DNA from: an uncultured Ruminiclostridium sp.
GTDB taxonomy: Bacteria > Bacillota > Clostridia > Oscillospirales > Ruminococcaceae
DNA length: 10,207 bases
Reading direction: 5' to 3'
Assembly: GCA_910585505.1 (NCBI GenBank)
Contig: CAJUFF010000046.1
Coordinates: forward strand, 7,322 to 17,528
A program made the translations under genes and the position numbers. This document shows positions 1 to 4,998 of this stretch, in pieces. Numbering within the stretch: the stretch's first letter is position 1; every line of letters begins with the position of its first letter. The notes beneath the pieces are model-generated. The model ran no database searches, was not told the DNA's origin, and saw nothing but the letters and a program-made list of their open reading frames with translations.

Positions 1-839
1 AGACAGTACTTAACGAAACCAAGCTTCAGAAGGAAGACGGCGAGAAGTATATGGCCGCAATGGTTCCAGTTGCTCACTGGTTTGACGGTTCAAGCAGCGA
101 CGGCGTTTATATGAGATTTACCGAATCCTGGCGTTCCGTCAAGACCGACGGCTGGGGAATCTCCAAGGCAGGCGTGGGCGACGATACAAACAAGCTTAAC
201 GCGGCTCTTTCTCTTATTGACTACGCTTACAGCCCCGAAGGACAGATCCTTATGTCCTACGGCCCCGACGCTTTCATTATGACCGACGCCGACGGCAACT
301 ATATGACCTTCAAGTTTAATGGCACCGATATGCCCATGATCGCTCAGGCTACATATGACGAGCTTTGGGAGAAGGCAAGCGGCAACTACACCAACTATGC
401 GCGTAAGTACTTAGGCTCCACTCTCAGCTTCGTAAAGAGCCAGGCCTTTGAGTATCAGTGCACATCCGAAGCGGGCAGAGAAGGCGCCGGATACATTTCG
501 AATGCCATCGGCTTAGGCACAATCAAGCACCCTGAGCTGGCGCTCACCGAAAACGCGTGGTACACCTCCGTTCCTACCGTACTGCCCAACACCAAGACCG
601 AAAACGATATGATCGGCACCTTCACGGAGCTGGGTGCAAAGGGTAAGTTCGGCCAGAACAAGGACGGTGAGAACCTCTTCGTTAACATCATCTGCGGAGG
701 TTACTCCGGAGAAGGTACTTCTTCCGCCGAAGAAACAATGACCACCGTAAGCAACACTTGGAACGGCGCTCAGTATCTTGCTCTTAAACAGGACGCTTGG
801 CAGAGACTTGTAACCTACTACAACGAGATTAACGGCTGA
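1..839 (+). CDS. Extracellular sugar-binding protein of an ABC transporter, C-terminal part (5' truncated by window edge)
   Basis: The reading frame is open from base 3 to the TGA at 837-839, giving 279 visible residues; the start lies upstream of the window. The composition is that of a secreted binding protein: soluble, aromatic- and Asp/Gly-rich, with no membrane segment. The stretch DYAYSPEGQILMSYG resembles the conserved C-lobe segment ("yaYseEGq.l..yG") of large family-1 solute-binding proteins that serve CUT1 sugar importers, such as the LplA-like group. Such proteins are lipoproteins of about 500-570 residues, so roughly half is missing. It would capture an oligosaccharide outside the cell and deliver it to two permeases, which are not in the window. 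The downstream ATPase at 2400 and the pectinolytic enzymes from 4999 suggest a galacturonate-containing oligosaccharide, but that substrate is inferred from context only. An internal ATG at 51 is not a credible start because the upstream frame is open and protein-like. Confidence 0.82.
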   Translation, partial: TVLNETKLQKEDGEKYMAAMVPVAHWFDGSSSDGVYMRFTESWRSVKTDGWGISKAGVGDDTNKLNAALSLIDYAYSPEGQILMSYGPDAFIMTDADGNYMTFKFNGTDMPMIAQATYDELWEKASGNYTNYARKYLGSTLSFVKSQAFEYQCTSEAGREGAGYISNAIGLGTIKHPELALTENAWYTSVPTVLPNTKTENDMIGTFTELGAKGKFGQNKDGENLFVNIICGGYSGEGTSSAEETMTTVSNTWNGAQYLALKQDAWQRLVTYYNEING

Positions 840-894
840 TGCCGCCATTATCCGGAAGAGCTTTTTTCAGCGCAGTGAAAGCAATTTATAACTT

Positions 895-916
895 ATATTT
901 GATCTTTATCAAATAT
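895..916. promoter_or_regulatory. Perfect AT-rich inverted repeat containing an exact FNR/CRP-type box
   Basis: Two perfect 9-base arms (895-903 and 908-916) flank a 4-base centre (CTTT). The core reads TTGAT-N4-ATCAA (899-912), which equals the textbook FNR-type consensus of the CRP/FNR family. It lies 56 bases after the stop of the binding-protein gene and 211 bases before the next start. It could be an operator or the first of several RNA hairpins in this spacer. The consensus was defined mainly in Proteobacteria, so regulator binding here is speculative. Confidence 0.4.
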
Positions 917-925
917 TAAGGCTTC

Positions 926-1013
926 AACCGAGGATTTATCCTCGGTTCGGCCGGGCGAAAAACAAATATTGCCGCCAAAGTAAAGGCAATACTTTTCGTC
1001 GGGCCGAGCCGGG
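926..1013 (+). other. Two overlapping, mutually exclusive hairpins in the spacer after the binding-protein gene
   Basis: Hairpin 1 is a perfect 9-bp stem (926-934 with 939-947, loop TTTA). Hairpin 2 pairs 941-961 with 993-1013: 21 positions with one G-G mismatch (953/1001) and three G-U wobbles (942/1012, 946/1008, 955/999). It encloses an inner 7-bp stem (967-973 with 985-991). The wobbles pair only in the plus-strand RNA, which favours a transcript structure. Bases 941-947 are used by both, so only one hairpin can form fully. No U-tract follows 1013, so this is not a classical terminator. Possible roles are 3'-end protection of the binding-protein mRNA, attenuation, or a dispersed intergenic repeat. 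Small further inverted repeats follow at 1042-1054 and 1056-1076. Confidence 0.5.
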
Positions 1014-1085
1014 AATCGTTCTCCCTTGAAGGCCGATCTCCCCGCCGAAAGCGGCATTTAAACAAAGTTGTTAAATCCTGATATA

Positions 1086-1112
1086 TTATGTTATTGAATG
1101 AACATAACATAA
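1086..1112. promoter_or_regulatory. 9-bp inverted repeat abutting the ribosome binding site of the next gene
   Basis: Arms 1086-1094 and 1104-1112 are perfect complements around a 9-base spacer (TGAATGAAC). The right arm runs directly into the purine-rich Shine-Dalgarno stretch AAGGAAGAGG (1112-1121) of the gene starting at 1128. It could be an operator palindrome or an RNA hairpin affecting translation. I see no convincing -35/-10 pair with proper spacing here. Confidence 0.4.
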
Positions 1113-1127
1113 AGGAAGAGGGCTTAT

Positions 1128-1718
1128 ATGTATAAGAAACAATTAACATTTCAGAAAATTGTCTGTTTCGCTATGTTGGCGGCGGCCGCTCTGGTATTTA
1201 TATACTCTCTCGGCATTATGACCGATCTGTATGACAGCCTGTACTCTACCATGAGGAACCCCGATGATTATACCGAATCAACCGTGGCCGGCTCGTCCAT
1301 CTATTACGAAATGCAGCCCTTTAACTCAGCCTTTACCAAAATATCCATAGGGCTTATTCTCGTTACGCTGGTTTTATTTCTGACCAACACCCATTCCCGC
1401 AGAAAGTACTATATAGGCAATTATATTGCAGTGGCTCTTTCGTCGGTGTGCAATATTGGGGTGTCGATATGGTCTCTTTCCGAAATATCGGCTTATAAAG
1501 CGCAGTATCTGCAGATAGACTTTGAGGCTCTCAAGGCGCACTCGGAGCTTTGGAAAACCTATTATACGGATTCCACCTTCTGGTTTGATGCGTCATATTT
1601 CGTATTCGGGCTTCTTATGCTGGTAACGATACTGCTTATTGTCAATCTTGTTTTGAAAGTACTCATGATGAAGGAAGAAAAACGTCTCATCGGCACACGA
1701 AAGGAGATGAAAGCATGA
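1128..1718 (+). CDS. Small four-helix membrane protein of unknown function (transport block, first)
   Basis: A 196-residue integral membrane protein; I do not recognise a family with a known activity. Predicted helices by eye are at residues 11-31, 70-86, 95-117 and 154-179. Positive charges place the N-terminus, the 87-94 loop (HSRRKYY) and the C-terminal tail (KEEKRLIGTRK) in the cytoplasm. This leaves two external loops, about 32-69 and 118-153, rich in Tyr, Asp and Glu. There is no signal peptide cleavage site, Walker motif or permease EAA loop. The ATG at 1128 follows a good AGGAAGAGG Shine-Dalgarno. The 3' end overlaps the next gene by ATGA, so the pair is probably translationally coupled. 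Position between a sugar-binding protein and the transporter ATPase suggests an accessory role in sugar import, which is inference. Topology resembles that of the products at 1715 and 3479. Confidence 0.85.
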   Translation: MYKKQLTFQKIVCFAMLAAAALVFIYSLGIMTDLYDSLYSTMRNPDDYTESTVAGSSIYYEMQPFNSAFTKISIGLILVTLVLFLTNTHSRRKYYIGNYIAVALSSVCNIGVSIWSLSEISAYKAQYLQIDFEALKAHSELWKTYYTDSTFWFDASYFVFGLLMLVTILLIVNLVLKVLMMKEEKRLIGTRKEMKA

Positions 1719-2215
1719 CTTCCAAAAACGACGCTCTCGTAAAAAAAGATCGGCTCCGCTTCACCAAGAACAAGCTTTCGTCCTCTCTTACTCTGTTGGC
1801 GATAGTATTTAACGCGCTTTACTTTGTCTGTATCTATAAATCCGACGTGGGATCCTATTATTATCAGTATATGATGGGAATTTCCGTTGTTTATAATCTT
1901 TTGTTTATGCTTATCGCGTTTCTCGCATCCGAAGGCGTAAAAAGCTATAAGCTCAATTATTCCTATGTCCTTGTGCTTCTTGGATTGGGGCAGATAATAC
2001 GCATTTTTATACTGCCTATGGACGCGACGCGGGCCATCGTTACTTTAAGCGGCGAAGAAGAGGTGGTAATGGGGAGCGGACAATTCACACGCATATGCGT
2101 TTATCTTATCAGCTCCGCGGCACTTTGCATAATAGCGGGAGTTATCGCGTTTTATAAAACCCGTACGCTTTCGGCGTATCAGGCCGAGCTTGACAGAAAG
2201 AATATGCCCGTATAA
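1715..2215 (+). CDS. Small four-helix membrane protein of unknown function (transport block, second)
   Basis: A 166-residue membrane protein with a basic cytoplasmic N-terminus (residues 1-20, many Lys/Arg). Helices lie at about 23-41, 53-72, 82-100 and 125-147, and the tail is charged. The first external loop is very Tyr-rich (SYYYQY, 47-52). The second (about 101-124) carries an acidic EEE patch. The start ATG at 1715 overlaps the previous stop (ATGA) and is preceded by AAAGGAG at 1700-1706. No catalytic, nucleotide-binding or permease motif is visible, and no function can be assigned. Its layout (cytoplasmic N-terminus, four helices, short cytoplasmic loop between helices 2 and 3) is the same as in its upstream neighbour and in the product at 3479. 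This hints at a common family or repeated module, but I could not align them convincingly by eye. Confidence 0.84.
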   Translation: MTSKNDALVKKDRLRFTKNKLSSSLTLLAIVFNALYFVCIYKSDVGSYYYQYMMGISVVYNLLFMLIAFLASEGVKSYKLNYSYVLVLLGLGQIIRIFILPMDATRAIVTLSGEEEVVMGSGQFTRICVYLISSAALCIIAGVIAFYKTRTLSAYQAELDRKNMPV

Positions 2216-2232
2216 GGAAGCGATTGCTTAGC

Positions 2233-2382
2233 ACCAATCCCTTTTAAACTTGCGGTATTGCATCAGTTTAAATATGGGACGGTATAAGAACGGATTATAA
2301 GTTCTAAATCAACCGGAGAGAATTGGATCGAGTGCGTTTCCGATCCGTGGCCTGCACGTCGGCGCAGGTGATTCTCCGTTGG
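2233..2382 (+). other. Continuously structured leader of the ABC ATPase gene (two hairpins plus a possible three-way junction)
   Basis: Three foldable units tile the spacer. Unit A is a long hairpin: 2243-2250 pairs perfectly with 2265-2272, extended inward by 2251-2253 with 2260-2262 and outward by 2238-2241 with 2276-2279 and 2233-2235 with 2281-2283. Unit B is a 5-bp hairpin, 2287-2291 with 2301-2305. Unit C has a closing stem (2314-2319 with 2373-2378, continued past a bulged C2313 by 2309-2312 with 2379-2382) around two hairpins, 2325-2330/2341-2346 and 2351-2355/2364-2368. The closing stem reaches the first bases of the Shine-Dalgarno for 2400. I compared it from memory with common riboswitch classes (purine, TPP, SAM, THF, GEMM) and saw no match. 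It may be a cis-regulatory RNA, a processing site or a repeat element. Confidence 0.5.
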
Positions 2383-2387
2383 AAGGG
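2381..2387 (+). promoter_or_regulatory. Ribosome binding site that fixes the ATPase start at 2400
   Basis: GGAAGGG lies 12 bases before the ATG at 2400. The frame also extends to a TTG at 2379, but that codon lies inside the closing stem of the leader structure and has no Shine-Dalgarno. Starting at ATG 2400 also gives the usual N-terminus of this ATPase family (short lead, then the basic/hydrophobic "hldKiY" strand). Confidence 0.65.
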
Positions 2388-2399
2388 ATTGATTATAAG

Positions 2400-3464
2400 A
2401 TGAGCAGTTTGAAATTACAGCATCTTGATAAAATTTATGAAAATAATGTTCAGGCGGTTTTTGATTTTAACCTTGACGTAAATGACGGTGAGCTGATAGT
2501 TCTCGTAGGGCCTTCGGGCTGCGGAAAATCGACCACGCTTCGTATGGTGGCGGGTCTTGAGGATATTTCAGGCGGAAAGCTCATAATAGACGGCAAGGAC
2601 GTTACGGCTATGCCTCCCAAGGATCGTGACATTGCGATGGTTTTCCAGAACTATGCTTTGTACGGTCATATGACCATATATGAAAATATGGCGTTTTCCC
2701 TTATGCTCCGTAAGGAGAACAAGAATGAGATACACCAGAAGGTGTTGGCGGCGGCGGATATATTGGGTCTTACCGACCAGCTCAATAAAAAGCCCAGCCA
2801 GCTTTCGGGCGGTCAGCGGCAGAGAGTGGCCATGGGACGCGCCATAGTGCGCACCCCGAAGGTATTCCTTTTTGACGAGCCGCTGTCCAACCTTGACGCA
2901 AAGCTCAGAGGAGCCACCCGACGCGAAATACTTCTCCTGCACAAGCGTCTTAACGCAACTATGCTTTACGTTACTCACGACCAAACGGAAGCATTGACGC
3001 TTGCGGACAGGATAGTATGTATGTCCATGGGACACGTTCAGCAGATAGGTACGCCGCTGGAGCTTTACGATTCTCCCGCCAACCTGTTTGTAGCCGGATT
3101 TATCGGACTTCCTCCCATGAATTTCTTTGACGTTGAGGTAAAGAACGGTCAGCTTGTATGCGAGGATTTTACGGAGGAGCTTACAGCCGACGAAAAGGCG
3201 GCGCTCCGTGAATACGAGGGCAGACAGATTACCCTCGGAGTACGCCCCGAAAACATTATTGAAGGCGGAAATATCTGCGTACGCGTATTTTCCAACGAAA
3301 ATCTCGGTCAGACCACACTTGTTAACGGCACCATGAAGAAGCACAAGATAACCTGTAAATTCCGCGAATGGTGCAATTACAAGGCCGGAGACGAGGTTAT
3401 GGTTTCATTTAACAGAAAACATTTCTTTGACAAGGAAACTACTCAGGCAATAAGATTAGGATAA
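2400..3464 (+). CDS. Sugar ABC transporter ATP-binding protein, MsmX/UgpC type
   Basis: A 354-residue ATPase that powers CUT1 sugar importers from the cytoplasmic face. All nucleotide-binding motifs are present: Walker A GPSGCGKST (37-45), Q-loop glutamine Q83, signature LSGGQ (135-139), Walker B VFLFDE (155-160), D-loop SNLD (163-166) and switch histidine H193. Residues from about 235 form the OB/TOBE-like regulatory domain, including LGVRPE (279-284). The C-terminal part is a little shorter than in usual members (about 365-370 aa). In the Q-loop region the normally conserved Pro of ALYPHMT is Gly (G89). In Bacillota one MsmX-type ATPase often serves several sugar importers. Here it sits in the locus, so it may be dedicated, but sharing is possible. 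It is followed after 14 bases by the next membrane-protein gene. Confidence 0.95.
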   Translation: MSSLKLQHLDKIYENNVQAVFDFNLDVNDGELIVLVGPSGCGKSTTLRMVAGLEDISGGKLIIDGKDVTAMPPKDRDIAMVFQNYALYGHMTIYENMAFSLMLRKENKNEIHQKVLAAADILGLTDQLNKKPSQLSGGQRQRVAMGRAIVRTPKVFLFDEPLSNLDAKLRGATRREILLLHKRLNATMLYVTHDQTEALTLADRIVCMSMGHVQQIGTPLELYDSPANLFVAGFIGLPPMNFFDVEVKNGQLVCEDFTEELTADEKAALREYEGRQITLGVRPENIIEGGNICVRVFSNENLGQTTLVNGTMKKHKITCKFREWCNYKAGDEVMVSFNRKHFFDKETTQAIRLG

Positions 3465-3478
3465 AGGAGAAAAGGCAG

Positions 3479-4051
3479 ATGAAACAAAAACAGATGTCCG
3501 CTAAGCCGAGAGGGATAAAAGAGTTTATACGAAAGTTTTTCGTTTCCCTGAAACGGAGTCCCCAGACTATCGCCCTTGTGGCATTGGCGGCGGCGTTTCT
3601 TGTATATTCGCTGAATCTTACTTCCATAGCGAATACCACGGCGAGAATAAATTCGCCTAATATGGGGCAGTGCGAGTTTGCGGCGATGCTGTTTTCGATA
3701 CTTGCCTTTGTCTGCTTCCTGCGCGCTTTTCCGAAAAGACAGAAGCCAAAGCTTATGATGCTTGTATTGCTGTACGCGATGCTTGCGGGTCTGGTATTTG
3801 TCGATGGCGTTTACCTTATGAGGATAACTCAGGCGATGACGCGCGAAGTAAGTCCCGTTGTTATCGACGACTACACCGCTTTCATACTTTCGGCTCAGAA
3901 CACGGTTACCGCGCACATTGTATGCGTTGCGGTATGCGCCGTACTCGTACTTCTGTTACCGCTTTACGGAAAGCTTCTTAAAAAAATCAATACTTCTATT
4001 GACGTTGAAGGAAACGGCGAGATGGAAGCCATTGATATCTCGGACGAATAA
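3479..4051 (+). CDS. Small four-helix membrane protein of unknown function (transport block, third)
   Basis: A 190-residue membrane protein starting 14 bases after the ATPase stop, with GGAG (3466-3469) nine bases upstream of the ATG, so it is very likely co-transcribed. The N-terminal 28 residues are strongly basic. Helices lie at about 29-47, 66-83, 92-113 and 142-164. The cytoplasmic loop between helices 2 and 3 is basic (FPKRQKPK), and the tail is acidic (residues 175-190). The layout matches the proteins at 1128 and 1715: two external loops of about 18 and 28 residues and a short basic internal loop. No enzyme or transporter motif is seen. The end carries tandem TAA stops. The function is unknown; an accessory role with the ABC importer is inferred from position only. 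Confidence 0.85.
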   Translation: MKQKQMSAKPRGIKEFIRKFFVSLKRSPQTIALVALAAAFLVYSLNLTSIANTTARINSPNMGQCEFAAMLFSILAFVCFLRAFPKRQKPKLMMLVLLYAMLAGLVFVDGVYLMRITQAMTREVSPVVIDDYTAFILSAQNTVTAHIVCVAVCAVLVLLLPLYGKLLKKINTSIDVEGNGEMEAIDISDE

Positions 4052-4069
4052 TAAAAAAATAACCAATGA

Positions 4070-4114
4070 AAAGCAGCATCGGTCTGAAGGTTAGCTTAAG
4101 ACTTGTGTTGCTTT
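4070..4114 (+). other. Imperfect hairpin between two membrane-protein genes
   Basis: Bases 4070-4078 pair with 4106-4114 over nine positions, one of them a G-U wobble (4076/4108). Inner short stems are 4082-4085 with 4099-4102 and 4087-4089 with 4095-4097. It occupies most of the 82-base spacer and ends 20 bases before the ATG at 4134. No run of T follows, so termination is unlikely. It may set the relative expression of the two flanking genes. Confidence 0.4.
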
Positions 4115-4133
4115 AATTGCAAAAAGGGAACAT

Positions 4134-4778
4134 ATGTCGAATAAACAAAAAGGACAGAAGGGCAGAAAGCCCGAAAAGCAGCCGAACACCGCAAGCTATT
4201 ACGATCTGAAAACCGAGTCGATTGAAAAGCTGGTAAATGCCAAGAACGCACCGCCAGTGTCGGACGCGGAAATAAGAAAGTACAAGTCGAGGAAGGGAAT
4301 ACGTATTCCCTCATGGCTGAAGATCGTTTTTATAAAGTTCTGGTTTAGCGGAGCCATCTGCTATTTCTTCCTCTGGGGTTTAGGCACTTACCTCGTCGGA
4401 CTCGACCTGCTGGCGGCTTTAGCCATCGGTTTGGGGGTATGCAACGATTTGTTGGTTAATCATACGCTCAGGCATTTTGAGCCTGAAAAGGGCGCCTATG
4501 ACAAGTGGATGATGATTCCGTCGAAAAAATTCTGGACGGTATTTATAAATGTGCTGTATTCGGCGGTAATACTGTTCTGTGTGATGCAGTTTTACACGGT
4601 GGTCAATACGGTACTTGTCGGATCTGCCGAAAACGCGGAAACAGTGCCGATAGGGGTTGAGCCTGTTTTGTTCGGACTTTTGTATATGGGGTTCGATATG
4701 CTTTTTATTGCGGTAAAGAACGGGATTATCAAGGTGTTTAAAGACGCTGCCACGAAATCGGGAAACGGAAAAAAATAA
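4134..4778 (+). CDS. Four-helix membrane protein of unknown function with long basic N-terminus (transport block, fourth)
   Basis: A 214-residue protein. Residues 1-60 are hydrophilic, very Lys-rich at first (KQKGQKGRKPEK) and predicted cytoplasmic. Helices lie at about 62-83, 87-108, 134-156 and 176-195. A conspicuous central segment (110-133), with NHTLRHFEPE and YDKWMMIPSKK, links helices 2 and 3, probably on the cytoplasmic side. The conserved-looking His/Trp/Asp content makes it a candidate interaction site. Its architecture differs from the other three small membrane proteins of the block, which have longer external loops and shorter internal ones. The start ATG follows AAAAAGGGA (4121-4129). 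I cannot name a family with known function. Position ties it to the sugar importer but does not define a role. Confidence 0.83.
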   Translation: MSNKQKGQKGRKPEKQPNTASYYDLKTESIEKLVNAKNAPPVSDAEIRKYKSRKGIRIPSWLKIVFIKFWFSGAICYFFLWGLGTYLVGLDLLAALAIGLGVCNDLLVNHTLRHFEPEKGAYDKWMMIPSKKFWTVFINVLYSAVILFCVMQFYTVVNTVLVGSAENAETVPIGVEPVLFGLLYMGFDMLFIAVKNGIIKVFKDAATKSGNGKK

Positions 4779-4781
4779 AAA

Positions 4782-4836
4782 GCAGCAAAGCTGCGCCGAT
4801 ATCTTTTTTACTTTCTTTTTGGTTCCAAAAAGAAAG
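4782..4836. repeat. Two adjacent palindromes, repeat-element-like, downstream of the transport block
   Basis: A 5-bp palindrome with an AAA loop (4782-4786 with 4790-4794) is followed by a near-perfect palindrome whose 12-bp arms (4811-4822 and 4825-4836) are polypurine/polypyrimidine. A T6 run (4804-4809) lies between them, nine bases after the first stem, which makes a weak terminator possible. A third small AAA-looped stem follows (4848-4850 with 4854-4856). The composition differs from the flanking genes. It resembles dispersed intergenic repeats, but copy number cannot be judged from one window. Confidence 0.4.
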
Positions 4837-4920
4837 CGGGGGTTCACGGCAAAGCCCGGATGCACCTCGACAAAATAAACCTGTAAGTTAAATCATAACA
4901 ATGCCCCAAAAAAGAAAAAA

Positions 4921-4990
4921 TTGAAGGGAGCCTTATTTGAACGAACTGCAAAACGTTCCTTCAACCGTCTCCCAAATAGGAAAGGAAAGG
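4921..4990 (+). promoter_or_regulatory. Leader and ribosome binding site of the GH28 gene
   Basis: A perfect 7-bp inverted repeat (4921-4927 with 4958-4964) encloses a 5-bp one (4939-4943 with 4954-4958). Bases 4926-4930 can instead pair with 4969-4973, so alternative folds exist. AAAGGAAAGG at 4981-4990 is a strong Shine-Dalgarno eight bases before ATG 4999. The frame extends upstream to TTG 4921, but that codon has no Shine-Dalgarno and lies in the hairpin, so 4999 is chosen. No clear promoter was recognised in 4837-4980. Confidence 0.5.
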
Positions 4991-4998
4991 TTATAAAA

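Noticed and set aside
916..1149. 77-codon open frame on the minus strand across the spacer after the binding-protein gene
   Set aside because: No Shine-Dalgarno and no recognisable domain; it overlaps the start of a convincing plus-strand gene and lies in inverted-repeat DNA. Better explained as chance or a repeat element.
2309..2382. tRNA or a known riboswitch in the ATPase leader
   Set aside because: There is no T-loop, anticodon arm or acceptor pairing for a tRNA, and no conserved core of purine, TPP, SAM, THF or c-di-GMP riboswitches was recognised by eye.
2379..2399. TTG start for the ABC ATPase adding seven residues
   Set aside because: It has no Shine-Dalgarno and lies inside the leader stem; ATG 2400 has GGAAGGG upstream and matches the family N-terminus.
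2568..3344. 258-codon open frame on the minus strand inside the ABC ATPase gene
   Set aside because: It lies antisense to a gene with every ABC motif intact. Long antisense frames are common opposite such codon usage, and the translation shows no domain.
4782..4810. Intrinsic terminator after the fourth membrane-protein gene
   Set aside because: The stem is only 5 bp and the T6 run begins nine bases after it, too far for a standard terminator. Weak termination is still possible.
4948..4961. Possible catabolite-responsive element (cre) before the GH28 gene
   Set aside because: The sequence TGCAAAACGTTCCT misses the required spacing of the central CG by one base and lacks the final CA.
4921..4998. 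TTG start giving the GH28 protein 26 extra residues
   Set aside because: The extra residues are basic and not domain-like, no ribosome binding site precedes TTG 4921, and a strong one precedes ATG 4999. It also does not create a credible signal peptide.
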